Shown in pieces: positions 1 to 9,050 of a DNA stretch of 64,000 bases. Below the pieces are notes generated by a model. It had not been told where the DNA came from. It saw only the letters and a program-made list of their open reading frames with translations, and searched no databases. The translations under genes and the position numbers were made by a program. The stretch is taken from the NCBI GenBank assembly GCA_020853105.1, contig JADYZM010000007.1, positions 55,961-119,960 on the forward strand, read 5' to 3'. Positions within the stretch are counted from its first letter, which is position 1; the number at the start of each line of letters is the position of its first letter. This DNA is from Flavobacteriales bacterium (lineage in GTDB: Bacteria; Bacteroidota; Bacteroidia; Flavobacteriales_E; Vicingaceae).

Positions 1-492
1 TCTTTTATAAACTATGCCCGATGGATTGGTATTATAATTGAATTTTTGAACCAGAAAGTCGTTTAGTTGAGGATTGTTTTCTCCACGAATTTGTTTGTTT
101 AATTCGTTTCCAAACTCATCAATTAGTTTTGTGGCTGTATATGACAATGTGCTATTTGTACTTAGCAATATGTCAATCTGCTTTTCTAGATATTCATTAT
201 GCCAAATATCATCAGCATCTAAAAAAGCTATAAATTCACCTTGTGATTTTTCTAACCCATAATTTCTTGAATCTGAAACCCCCGTGTTTTTTTTATTATA
301 AACCAATAAACGATTTTCATTTGATGCTAAATCTTCAATAATTTGTTTGGAATTATCTGAAGAGCCGTCATTAACAACTATTAATTCCCAGTTTGTATAG
401 GTTTGGTTTAATACAGATTGTATAGTTTTTTCAATATATTTTTCTGCATTGTAGCAGGGTATGATAATGGAGACTAGTAAATTCAAATTCAA
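1..492 (-). CDS. Family 2 glycosyltransferase (3' part beyond window)
   Basis: N-terminal part of a GT-A fold glycosyltransferase of family 2, which transfers a sugar from a nucleotide-sugar donor at the inner membrane. The translation shows the classic start VSIIIPCYNAEKYIEKTIQSV, then ELIVVNDGSSDNS and the metal-binding LDADD (DxD) motif. An in-frame TGA lies just upstream, and no ATG exists before the first motif. The start is therefore a TTG, either at 492 or at 486. It lies 27 bp downstream of the preceding glycosyltransferase gene on the same strand, so the two are probably cotranscribed. The 3' end is cut by the window edge, so acceptor specificity cannot be judged. Confidence 0.85.
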   Translation of the reverse strand, partial: MNLNLLVSIIIPCYNAEKYIEKTIQSVLNQTYTNWELIVVNDGSSDNSKQIIEDLASNENRLLVYNKKNTGVSDSRNYGLEKSQGEFIAFLDADDIWHNEYLEKQIDILLSTNSTLSYTATKLIDEFGNELNKQIRGENNPQLNDFLVQKFNYNTNPSGIVYKR

Positions 493-519
493 TCAATTAT
501 ATTATTGGTGTTTTCAAAA

Positions 520-2736
520 TCAATTGTTTTCGTACAATTTAATGAAATTTGAATACATCAATTCAAAATTATACATTTCGAGTGCTTTTTGTTTTGCTTT
601 TTCTTTAAAATCAATACCGTTTTCTAATGCAAAACAAATTCCTTCAGCTAAAGAATCGGCATCTTTATATTTAGCTAAATAACCGTTTTCTTTGTGTTTA
701 ATTATATCTAAGGCTGCACCTGTAGGTGTTGAAACGATAGGGGCACCACTCATCATTGCTTCTGGTATAACAAAACCAAAAGGTTCAAAACTAGCAGCAT
801 GTACATAAACATCAAGCAGGGAATATAGCGACGGAATATAATTTCGTTCTACCCATCCTGTAAAAATAATATAATCCAACACATGGTGTTTTTTAGCTAA
901 TGCGATGAGCTCTTCTTTTTGATCACCTGTTCCTACAAATAAAAATTGAGCATTAGGATATTTTTTAACAACATTGGGAATAGCTTCAATGATATAGCGA
1001 TAGCCTTTCCATTCGATTAATCGGGCAACGGTTCCTATAACTTTTTTTCCTTCGAGTTGGTATTTTTGAATAAGAGCGGATTGATATTCTTCTGATTGTT
1101 TTGTAAAAATCTCTGGAGGAATGCCATGATGAATCATAGTAATTTTATTTACAGGTGCTTTTTCTACCTCAACAATAAATCTTTCAGCTTCTTTTGATGG
1201 AGGAATAATATGTGTAGCGTTCCAATTATTAAATTGATCTGCTTTTACCCATTCAGGAGTGTGGAAATAATGAAAAGTAGTATCTCCTTTGGTAATTATT
1301 CTTTTTTTAATTCCTGCCAACCGTGCAGCTATCAAACCAGGCAAAGAATCATCAAATAAATGGGTGTGAACCACATCCGGCTTTAACTTTTTAAACAGAC
1401 GACACAATTGAAAAAAAGCTTTTATTGTGCCTCTTTTCTGATGTTGATGGTCATAATAAATCCAATGACAATCCCAGCCGTATTCTCCAACATCTTCAAT
1501 CATTTTTGGAATATTATTACAAAGGGCAACAAAAGTGATTTTTATTTTTTTATTTCTATACGCTGCTTCTGCAAACCAGTTGAAATACGGAACACTGTCG
1601 GTTTGGTTTGCCATAGTAAATACTACATGTGCAACTGTTTCTGTCTCAAGATGTTTTAAAATTTGACTTATCAATGAACTGTATTTTCTTTTTATTAATT
1701 CTGTGGTAATTGAATCCCTGTTAACATCCAATTTATTTTCAATTCCATCTTGAAGAATTTTTATAAAATCCGGAATATTTTTAGCTGTGAAAATAGCTTT
1801 GTTTTTTAATTCTAAAAATTCTCCATCAAGAGTAGAAACAATCGGTTTTTGACCAGCTAAATAATTCAGAATTTTTAATGACGATTGGTGAGGATGGTTG
1901 AAATTATAGGCTACAATACAAATCTTTGATGCAGAAATCCAATTTTTAATCTCTTGTCCGGGTACAACTCCGATGTGAACTATATTTTTAATTGATTTTA
2001 GTCTCTCCCACTTTTCTTTATCTATGGCCGACAAACTGATGTCTGACCCAATAATCAGAAGCGGAATAGTAGCTTTTTTTGCAATTTCTTCTAAGAGGGT
2101 AAATTCAACAGATTCATTAATGGTTCCTACCAACAATAGAAAATCATTATATTTTCGTTTGATAGCTTCGACGGATTCAATGTCTGAATAAAATTCGTCT
2201 TCAGATATTCCGTGTGGAACATGAATTACTTTTTTTGATGGGTGTCGGCTTGTGTAATATTCTATATGACTAATGCTTGTACATACTATCAAGTCAGAAT
2301 ATTTAGCAATTACATTATCATTTGAATGCCACATCAGAGGGTCAGTTACATGCCAAATTCGTTTTTGATTAGGAAAGAAAAATAGTTTCTCAAATCGAAA
2401 AACATCAAATTGCCAGACTAAAATTTTTTCATTGGAGTGTATAACTTTAGTTAGCTTATATGAATTGATTATATCATTTAAAACTGAAAAAAATCGCTTA
2501 AAAATAGTAATCGGAAAGTTATTTTTATAATTTACTACAATCAGATTTTTGTTTATGGTATTTGTTGTTGTTCTAAAACTGAACAAATTTGAAAATCTCC
2601 ATTTATAAGAAGGATTAACAAAATAAACTGTATGACCAAGTTTAGAAAGTTCATTTGCATAGTGGTGTTTTGAATACCAAATATTACCCCATGGTTCATT
2701 GGAGAAAACAATAACTTTTTCTACTTCTTGAGTCAT
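520..2736 (-). CDS. Tandem two-domain GT-B glycosyltransferase
   Basis: 738-aa protein built from two GT-B glycosyltransferases in one chain. The N-terminal half (about 1-365) begins VIVFSNEPWGNIWYSKHHYANEL and resembles glycosyltransferases that build surface polysaccharides. The C-terminal half (about 370-738) is a clear GT4 enzyme: GTVARLIEWKGYRYIIEAI (start of the donor-binding domain), FVGTGD, and the EPFGFVIPEAMMSG motif with the EX7E glutamates. Usual GT4 proteins are 350-400 aa, so this is a genuine fusion with no stop between the halves. Its ATG overlaps the end of the upstream amidotransferase gene by 4 bp, which supports one operon. It probably adds two consecutive sugars to the repeat unit; that is inference. 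Confidence 0.85.
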   Translation of the reverse strand: MTQEVEKVIVFSNEPWGNIWYSKHHYANELSKLGHTVYFVNPSYKWRFSNLFSFRTTTNTINKNLIVVNYKNNFPITIFKRFFSVLNDIINSYKLTKVIHSNEKILVWQFDVFRFEKLFFFPNQKRIWHVTDPLMWHSNDNVIAKYSDLIVCTSISHIEYYTSRHPSKKVIHVPHGISEDEFYSDIESVEAIKRKYNDFLLLVGTINESVEFTLLEEIAKKATIPLLIIGSDISLSAIDKEKWERLKSIKNIVHIGVVPGQEIKNWISASKICIVAYNFNHPHQSSLKILNYLAGQKPIVSTLDGEFLELKNKAIFTAKNIPDFIKILQDGIENKLDVNRDSITTELIKRKYSSLISQILKHLETETVAHVVFTMANQTDSVPYFNWFAEAAYRNKKIKITFVALCNNIPKMIEDVGEYGWDCHWIYYDHQHQKRGTIKAFFQLCRLFKKLKPDVVHTHLFDDSLPGLIAARLAGIKKRIITKGDTTFHYFHTPEWVKADQFNNWNATHIIPPSKEAERFIVEVEKAPVNKITMIHHGIPPEIFTKQSEEYQSALIQKYQLEGKKVIGTVARLIEWKGYRYIIEAIPNVVKKYPNAQFLFVGTGDQKEELIALAKKHHVLDYIIFTGWVERNYIPSLYSLLDVYVHAASFEPFGFVIPEAMMSGAPIVSTPTGAALDIIKHKENGYLAKYKDADSLAEGICFALENGIDFKEKAKQKALEMYNFELMYSNFIKLYENN

Positions 2737-3857
2737 TTTCTTCCAAAAAACTTTTTAATATTTTTTACAATTCTATCGTGCTTGGTTAAATAACTGGAAT
2801 AGTTGAAATGCGATACTGGTTTTTCTTTCATCCAATTGTCAAATTCTTGCATTGTAACATCTAATTTTTTAATCACAAATTGTTTGTCTTCAATAGTTTT
2901 ATTTGATTTCCAAGGTTCAAATTTTAATTCAGCAACAGCTTCTTCTCGGGTGATTTGACCCGAACAAATTAGGGAAGATAAATGAGCTTTACGCTTATCG
3001 ATGTTGAACTTTACTGGTAAAATATAGCTTTGATAAAATCGGGTAAATACAGATTCGTGATGTTTGTCGCCATAATCTTTCCAATCGAATTTTTCTTGTA
3101 ATACCTTTTCTGCCTCTGATTTATTATAGTTTAAGTAATCCAAAGCTAAAATATGTTTTGTTTTTCTGAATTTGATATGCCAATATTCTTGGAAATACGT
3201 AAGAAAAGGATATGTTTTTAACTTGATTTTTCCAAATTTTGAGTGTATGGATTTAATATTTAAAACGTCGTGTTTCCAATGTATCCAAGATTTTGGCAGT
3301 ATTGACTCTGAAGAAGAATTTACTCCATGAAAAATATATTTGGTATTAAATTTAATGGAGAGTTTGTTTAAAACTGCACTTATTGCTTGGTCTGTTAATA
3401 GTTCTATATCTACCACACCGGCTTTTAAAAACGAAAGTTGTAAATCTTTAAATTCTTCCCAATCAATAACGTAGGTGTATAAATCCACTTTAAGACAAGT
3501 TAGTATCTTTTCTAAATTACTAACTGCGATTTCACTATTCCAACCGTTGTCAACATGAATTGCTAGGGGTCTTAATCCCATTTCAACCATTTTATAAACC
3601 AAATAAGCACTATCAATGCCTCCACTGACTCCAACAATACAATCATATTTTCGATTTTTGCCTTTGAGCTTAATTTCTTCAATTAAATGAAAAAATTGTT
3701 GTATATTTTTTTCAGTAATCGATATGGGTATTTTAGAATGAGAAAAATAGTCCGAGCAATGATTACAATGCCCATTTGAATCAAAAACAATCTCTTTGTC
3801 TGTTGTGTCCATCACACATCGGTTGCATTGCCTATATTCTCTCTCGATTTGCCCCAA
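2733..3857 (-). CDS. N-acetyl sugar amidotransferase (WbpG/PseA-like)
   Basis: 374-aa member of the PP-loop ATP-pyrophosphatase amidotransferases. These convert an N-acetyl group on a nucleotide sugar to an acetamidino group, as WbpG does for O antigen and PseA for pseudaminic acid. The N-terminus carries two CxxC pairs (C11/C14 and C31/C34), probably binding zinc, and the PP-loop SGGIDS lies near residue 79. The start is TTG at 3857: there is no in-frame ATG before the upstream stop, and the next ATG would remove a CxxC pair. A paralogue lies at 10118-11242. WbpG normally works with HisH/HisF-like ammonia-supplying partners, and none is visible in this window. Confidence 0.88.
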   Translation of the reverse strand: MGQIEREYRQCNRCVMDTTDKEIVFDSNGHCNHCSDYFSHSKIPISITEKNIQQFFHLIEEIKLKGKNRKYDCIVGVSGGIDSAYLVYKMVEMGLRPLAIHVDNGWNSEIAVSNLEKILTCLKVDLYTYVIDWEEFKDLQLSFLKAGVVDIELLTDQAISAVLNKLSIKFNTKYIFHGVNSSSESILPKSWIHWKHDVLNIKSIHSKFGKIKLKTYPFLTYFQEYWHIKFRKTKHILALDYLNYNKSEAEKVLQEKFDWKDYGDKHHESVFTRFYQSYILPVKFNIDKRKAHLSSLICSGQITREEAVAELKFEPWKSNKTIEDKQFVIKKLDVTMQEFDNWMKEKPVSHFNYSSYLTKHDRIVKNIKKFFGRK

Positions 3858-3896
3858 ATTAAAGTATGTATATAATTAACGTAAATATAAAAAAAA

Positions 3897-5036
3897 TTAC
3901 TCTTTTTGGTTAGTGATAATTGTGTTGTAAAATTGTTTGATTGTAAAAACAGAATTAGTCAAACTTGCATGTTTTTCAACCAAACTGTGGCTTGATTCTA
4001 TTTTTTCTATATTTTCATTTCTTTTTAAAAATTCTAATTCGATTGCTTTGGATAAATACTCTACCGTATTTTCAGGGAGTGTGGTTAGCTTTGAAAATAA
4101 ATCAGTATCATAATCATATTCACCAATAATAATCGGTTTTTTAGCTAGCATTGCTTCTAAAACAGAATTAGGAGTTCCGTCCGAATTTGGAATACTGACT
4201 ATTATGGTTGAATTTTTATACCAATAAATCATTTGTTCAGGAGTTTGTTTTGGAATAACGAGAACTCTGTCTTTTAGGTTTTTTTGTGCTAATTTTTTCT
4301 CGATTTTTTTCCAATACTCGGATTGAGGAAATTCATTAATTAGAACCAACATACAATTTTCTATTTTATCTTTAACTAAATCGAAGGCATCTACAATAGT
4401 ATCAATATTATAAAGTTCTTTCATGGCTCGCGGAGAGAAAATTAGATTTGTATTCGGATAATCTATTGGTGTAGATTCAAAAATTGATTTATACTTTTCA
4501 ATATCAATTCCTGTTCGAATCACTTCTATAGGGATATTTTGTTTTACAAAGGTTTCAACCACTTTTTTTTGTTTGTAGGAGGTGCAAGTAATTAATTTCG
4601 CATTATTAAATGATAAGTGAAATAACTTGATGAAGTAGCTATCTATTTTATTGCCATTTTTTGCTCCATCATCTGTTTTTTTATAATCAATTAACATGTC
4701 AGATCCTCTGGTCGTAATAACATGATTCTTGAAATTAATTAGTTCTGCCCAAAATGCATAGGGGTATGCATACATACTGTGTATGATATCTATTTTATAA
4801 TAAAAAATATAAAATTTTAAAAGAATTAGGTGATACCATCTTTTGAGGAAGTTACGTCTGGGAAATTGATCCGGTAAAATTTTGAGTATTTTTATATTTG
4901 AATTTAAGTAGCTAGACCATTCGCTAGAGAATGGGAAGCAAATGACTATTACTTCAAATTCATTTGCTAATAAATTTATCCATTTAGCATCATGTATGGA
5001 GAATGGTTCGGCTATAAATCCAATGGTTTTCATCAA
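3897..5036 (-). CDS. GT4-type glycosyltransferase
   Basis: 379-aa GT-B glycosyltransferase of the surface-polysaccharide locus. The N-terminus MKTIGFIAEPFSIHDAKWINLLA is the usual acceptor-domain start. The donor domain carries LIFSPRAMKELYNIDTIVDAF and, near residue 290, a weak form of the EX7E region (NSDGTPNSVLEAMLAKKPII). Its start overlaps the end of the upstream AsnB-like gene by 4 bp, so translation is coupled. Donor and acceptor sugars cannot be told from sequence. It sits 39 bp before the WbpG-like gene, in the same minus-strand run from 8944 to the left edge. Confidence 0.82.
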   Translation of the reverse strand: MMKTIGFIAEPFSIHDAKWINLLANEFEVIVICFPFSSEWSSYLNSNIKILKILPDQFPRRNFLKRWYHLILLKFYIFYYKIDIIHSMYAYPYAFWAELINFKNHVITTRGSDMLIDYKKTDDGAKNGNKIDSYFIKLFHLSFNNAKLITCTSYKQKKVVETFVKQNIPIEVIRTGIDIEKYKSIFESTPIDYPNTNLIFSPRAMKELYNIDTIVDAFDLVKDKIENCMLVLINEFPQSEYWKKIEKKLAQKNLKDRVLVIPKQTPEQMIYWYKNSTIIVSIPNSDGTPNSVLEAMLAKKPIIIGEYDYDTDLFSKLTTLPENTVEYLSKAIELEFLKRNENIEKIESSHSLVEKHASLTNSVFTIKQFYNTIITNQKE

Positions 5037-6907
5037 TTCAAATTATTTTCGAACCACATTTCTAATATAAGTAAAGCCCAAATTTTATCGGTTTGGTTGT
5101 GATTTTTTTTATGGGAATTTATCAAAAACTCTACTTGTTTGGCATCAAATAATCCTCTAGCATTTATTCGTTTTGAATTTAAAAATTCATCAACAAGAGG
5201 TTTTAGTTCATTGTTTAGCCAATATACAATTGGAATTCCAAATCCTTGTTTTTTTCTATTAAAAATTTCAGAATCAAAATACTTTTGTGCTAATTTCTTA
5301 AGAATATATTTTCTGTTTCCATCTTTCATCAGAATGGAATTTGGAATTGATGATGTTAGTTTTGCTAAATCGTAGTCTAAAAATGGAGAGCGTACTTCCA
5401 AAGAATTCAGCATACTTGCCCTATCAATTTTTACTAAGTAATCATTAATCAATCGAGTATCAAATGATGAATTAAAAAGTGCATTTAGATTGCTCGAAGT
5501 AAACGTTTTTTTCCAGATTTGGGTTAAGTAATTTGTTGTGAAACGAGTGGCATTTTTAAGCTCGGGGTGCGAATATAAATTTAGTTTCTCTTCGTTTGAG
5601 AACCCCATAGTTCTGAATAATTTGGTGTCGGGAGTTGAATTTGCAAATTCATAGTAATACCCTAGGTTGACGTGAGATTTATTTAGTTTATGAAGAATTT
5701 TACTACTGCTTACATTCAGAAAATTCAGTGAACCTTTTTGAGAAAAATGGTCAGCCCAAAAAGCAGTTTCGTATTCATGATATCCTCCAAAAATTTCATC
5801 ACCACCATCACCAGATAAGGCAACTGTAATATTTTTTTTTATTTCTTTAGTTATTAAGTATGATGGAATAATGCTGGAATCAGCAAACGGTTCTCCCATA
5901 AATTTGCTTATTGAAATGATTGTTTCAATAAGGTTTGAATCAATTTTTATTTCGTGGTGTTCAGTATTGTATCTTAAGGCGACAGATTTAGCCAATTCAA
6001 ATTCATTAAAGTCATCGTAGTCAAATCCAAGTGTAAATGTTTTAATTTTTTTTCCAGAGTTTGATGCCAGTATGGAGGTTACTAGCCCTGAGTCAATACC
6101 TCCGCTCAAAAAACACCCCAACGACACATCTGATATAGCCCTTTTTGTAACAGAATTTATTATTAGTTTTTCTACTTCTTCAACAGCTTCTTTTTCGGAT
6201 ATTTCGACTTTGTTGTTGTATGAAAATTCTTTTATAGATTGGGAAATTGAATACGTATTTGTTTGGATATCAAAGGCTAGATATGAGTTTCTTGGGATTT
6301 GTTTTATTTCTTTCCAAATGGTATTAGGTTGGGGCATTGATAATTCTGTCAAGTAATAATCCAAAGAATTGTAGTCAATGGTTAATTTGTTTTTCAATAT
6401 TTTGCTTAGTGGATTTATTTCAGAAGAAAAGATAAATCTTTTTGAATCTTGATAATAATAGAGAGGCTTTTTACCAAAATAATCTCTGGCTAAATACATC
6501 TCTTTTTTAGATTTATCAACAAGTGAAAACGCATACATTCCCCTAATTAAGGATAGTGTTTTCTCAATACCCCATACTTCGTAGGCTGAAATTAGAACCT
6601 CAGTATCTGAATTTGTAATAAAATGATAGCCCTCATTCTTTAAATTGTTTTTTAATTCTAAAAAGTTATAGATTTCACCATTGAATACAATAGCAACATC
6701 TTTATTTTTTGAATAGAATGGCTGGTTAGCTAAGTTTGTTAAGTCAATAATACTTAATCTGTTATGTGTAAACCCAATATTCTCAGATATTAATAACGAA
6801 GACTGATAATCTGGTCCCCTATGAAAATTTGTTTTTGAAATTATCTCTAAGTCGCTGAGTATATCTATATCCCGATTAAAAGCAATTTCGCCACCAATAT
6901 TACACAT
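5033..6907 (-). CDS. asnB: Asparagine synthase-like glutamine amidotransferase
   Basis: 624-aa AsnB-family protein. The class II glutaminase domain starts with MCNIGG, so Cys2 becomes the N-terminal nucleophile after Met removal. R50, NGE (76-78) and D101 match the glutamine-binding residues. The synthetase domain has the ATP PP-loop SGGIDSG at 268-274. Housekeeping AsnB makes asparagine from aspartate. In polysaccharide loci, paralogues of this length amidate sugar carboxylates or modify a precursor, and the position between a methyltransferase and a glycosyltransferase favours that role here. Only 5 bp separate it from the methyltransferase upstream. Confidence 0.88.
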   Translation of the reverse strand: MCNIGGEIAFNRDIDILSDLEIISKTNFHRGPDYQSSLLISENIGFTHNRLSIIDLTNLANQPFYSKNKDVAIVFNGEIYNFLELKNNLKNEGYHFITNSDTEVLISAYEVWGIEKTLSLIRGMYAFSLVDKSKKEMYLARDYFGKKPLYYYQDSKRFIFSSEINPLSKILKNKLTIDYNSLDYYLTELSMPQPNTIWKEIKQIPRNSYLAFDIQTNTYSISQSIKEFSYNNKVEISEKEAVEEVEKLIINSVTKRAISDVSLGCFLSGGIDSGLVTSILASNSGKKIKTFTLGFDYDDFNEFELAKSVALRYNTEHHEIKIDSNLIETIISISKFMGEPFADSSIIPSYLITKEIKKNITVALSGDGGDEIFGGYHEYETAFWADHFSQKGSLNFLNVSSSKILHKLNKSHVNLGYYYEFANSTPDTKLFRTMGFSNEEKLNLYSHPELKNATRFTTNYLTQIWKKTFTSSNLNALFNSSFDTRLINDYLVKIDRASMLNSLEVRSPFLDYDLAKLTSSIPNSILMKDGNRKYILKKLAQKYFDSEIFNRKKQGFGIPIVYWLNNELKPLVDEFLNSKRINARGLFDAKQVEFLINSHKKNHNQTDKIWALLILEMWFENNLN

Positions 6908-6912
6908 ACGTG

Positions 6913-7590
6913 TTATTTCTTAAAGGAGAAAAAAGATTTTTTTGCAGCTACTGGATTTGGAACAAATTCAAAAGGGAGAGTAAAAACAAATAATTCGTAA
7001 TCGCGGTTGTCCCAAATATTGGTATATTTAAATTCTTCTAGTCTTAAACCGGCATTTTTTGCTTTATTAATAAGTTCAGATTCACAAAGAGGCTGGTCAA
7101 TAATTTGCATCAACTCGGGGCAATTTATTTCGCTGTATTTTATGATTTCTTTGGTGGGAATATGGATAATCAATTTTGATTTGGAATCCATATGGGAATA
7201 TATTTTTTTAAAAATAGATTCGTGGTGTTCTTGAGGTACATGCTCCAAAATATCAAAAAGAACTATGTATTCGAAAATCTGTGGTTTGTACTCAAATAGA
7301 GCTAAATCAGACACAATTAGTTCAATATTTTCTGAAACATTGTGTTTTTTTGAATGATTAATACTTTCTTCACTGATATCAACAGAAACAATCTTCCCTT
7401 TTTTGACAGTTTTATTAATAAGTGACGTTATAACTCCAATACCACAACCCAATTCCAATACATTTGAATCAGTCTTAAGCCCTCTTTCAAGCATACTGTT
7501 ATACAAGTATTTATGCCTTTCGTTATAGCTTTGAGCAATTTGGTTTTTTATATATTCATCGTAAAAAACCGATACTTTATTTTTTTCCAC
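6913..7590 (-). CDS. Class I SAM-dependent methyltransferase
   Basis: 225-aa Rossmann-fold methyltransferase. Motif I is VLELGCGIGVITSLI (SAM binding), followed by KIVSVDISEESI (acidic ribose-binding residue) and YIVLFDILEHVPQEH (motif IV). It is related to the UbiE/COQ5-like group found in O-antigen loci. The start overlaps the 3' end of the flippase gene by 14 bp, so it belongs to the same transcript. It probably methylates a sugar or a lipid-linked intermediate; the substrate cannot be identified. Confidence 0.85.
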   Translation of the reverse strand: MEKNKVSVFYDEYIKNQIAQSYNERHKYLYNSMLERGLKTDSNVLELGCGIGVITSLINKTVKKGKIVSVDISEESINHSKKHNVSENIELIVSDLALFEYKPQIFEYIVLFDILEHVPQEHHESIFKKIYSHMDSKSKLIIHIPTKEIIKYSEINCPELMQIIDQPLCESELINKAKNAGLRLEEFKYTNIWDNRDYELFVFTLPFEFVPNPVAAKKSFFSFKK

Positions 7591-8944
7591 TTGAAATTAT
7601 TGTTTTTAACATTTTATAATCAACTAAATTAGGAATAAAAAAATTTAGTCTCATCGAGTTGTTCAACTTTAAAGTTTTATAGAATACAAAAGCGAAAATA
7701 CTAAAATAGGTTACTAAAGAAGTAATTGATGCTCCAACAATTCCGATTTTTGGGACAAGATATGTATTCAAAGAAAAAGTAATTATAAATCCAATGATGG
7801 TGGCATAGAGGTTATATGAAACTTTGTCTTCTGAAGCCAAATATGAAGCAAATATTTTTGTTAATCCCATGAAAATTGTAGCAAAAATCATAATCTTGAA
7901 TGAGGATATAGAATTAATAAATTCCTGACCGTAAATCGTTGGAATAATGAATTCACTTGTAAAAAACATAAAAAAAGCTCCTATAATTAGTGATAAAGTA
8001 TTTATTCTGCTTAGTAAACCAACAAGACTTATTTTTTTCAGCTTATCTGTTTCTTCTACCAAATAAGGGAACAAAACAGTTGCAATCGGTGCTGATAGCA
8101 TCAACAGCATTTGAGAAAAACTAACAGCAAGTGAATATAATCCTAGTTGTTCAGCCCCTTGATAGGAGTTTACAAACCAAATATCCATTCTGTAATTTAA
8201 AAAATTAAGCATATTGGATAGGTGTCCGATTCCAATGTAACGCAAAAAAGTCATAAATTCTTCTTTGAATTTAACATTAAAATCAGGTCTTAATTTTATT
8301 ACCTTGAAATAAAACCATCCATTGATTAAAGTGTTTAAGGCATAAATAATCAATGTTATCAATAAAACATCAAATAATTTTGACCCAAAAATAGTTATCG
8401 AACTATCCAAAAGGAATACTCCAAAAAAAAGCACATTAATTATCGCGTTTATTATTGAAATTTTATTGAGTAAAATGTAAAATTTATATCCTTGAAAAAT
8501 TCCAAGAAAAAGAGTGTTTAACACAGTAAAAAAGAAACATAAAAAAAGATAACATTTGAAGCTGAATGTATTAAAATTATTTGGAAACAACAGAGAGTCT
8601 AGGTTGAAGGGAATAAAAATAGCCAATACTCCAACTACTGATGCAAAAAGAAGAGTTATTATCGACAATCCGATTATTTTTCTTTCTGAAATAAATTTGT
8701 TTGATAAATAATAAGTTAATCCACTGTTTGCACTTACGCTTAAAAATAAAGCCAACAATTGAGTGTTTGCAGTAAAAATAGCATAGATTCCTTTTCCTTC
8801 AGCCCCAATTAAACGGGTAATAATTACCCCACTTGCAAATGTTAAAATTAACACCGGGAATTGTGTAAGAAATGTAGAGGTAATATGTTTGGTTAAAGAT
8901 GAAATGATACTATTTTTTGCTTGTAAAAAACGTACATTAATCAC
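7577..8944 (-). CDS. Oligosaccharide flippase, Wzx family
   Basis: 455-aa polytopic membrane protein with about 12-14 hydrophobic segments, typical of the MOP/polysaccharide transporter superfamily. The start of TM1 reads TSTFLTQFPVLILTFASGVIITRLIGAEGKGIYAIF, where the ITRLIGAEGKG turn is characteristic. It should flip the lipid-linked repeat unit across the inner membrane. The start codon is GTG at 8944. It is the first gene of the minus-strand polysaccharide operon. A perfect 9-bp inverted repeat sits 11-31 bp upstream of it. Confidence 0.88.
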   Translation of the reverse strand: MINVRFLQAKNSIISSLTKHITSTFLTQFPVLILTFASGVIITRLIGAEGKGIYAIFTANTQLLALFLSVSANSGLTYYLSNKFISERKIIGLSIITLLFASVVGVLAIFIPFNLDSLLFPNNFNTFSFKCYLFLCFFFTVLNTLFLGIFQGYKFYILLNKISIINAIINVLFFGVFLLDSSITIFGSKLFDVLLITLIIYALNTLINGWFYFKVIKLRPDFNVKFKEEFMTFLRYIGIGHLSNMLNFLNYRMDIWFVNSYQGAEQLGLYSLAVSFSQMLLMLSAPIATVLFPYLVEETDKLKKISLVGLLSRINTLSLIIGAFFMFFTSEFIIPTIYGQEFINSISSFKIMIFATIFMGLTKIFASYLASEDKVSYNLYATIIGFIITFSLNTYLVPKIGIVGASITSLVTYFSIFAFVFYKTLKLNNSMRLNFFIPNLVDYKMLKTIISSGKK

Positions 8945-8954
8945 AAATCTACAA

Positions 8955-8975
8955 CATCTCTATCAAATAGAGATG
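8955..8975. promoter_or_regulatory. Perfect inverted repeat in divergent flippase/epimerase gap
   Basis: Arms CATCTCTAT and ATAGAGATG are perfect reverse complements separated by CAA (9+3+9 bp). The site lies in the only divergent gap of the polysaccharide locus, 11 bp upstream of the flippase GTG start. A TAGATTTG box on the minus strand (8951-8944) lies between it and that start. It could be an operator for both halves of the locus or a hairpin in the flippase leader. The symmetry is seen directly; the role is inferred. Confidence 0.5.
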
Positions 8976-9025
8976 AATTGCCGATTATTATGAGTTAAAT
9001 AAAAAACGGATTATTTTAATAATTG

Positions 9026-9033
9026 TAAATTTG
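9026..9033 (+). promoter_or_regulatory. Bacteroidota -7 box (TAAATTTG) for the epimerase gene
   Basis: Exact match to the Bacteroidota -7 consensus TAnnTTTG, 17 bp upstream of the epimerase ATG. No good -33 TTTG box is found at the usual 19-21 bp distance, so the call rests on the -7 box and its position. Confidence 0.4.
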
Positions 9034-9050
9034 CTTGGAATAATTACACA

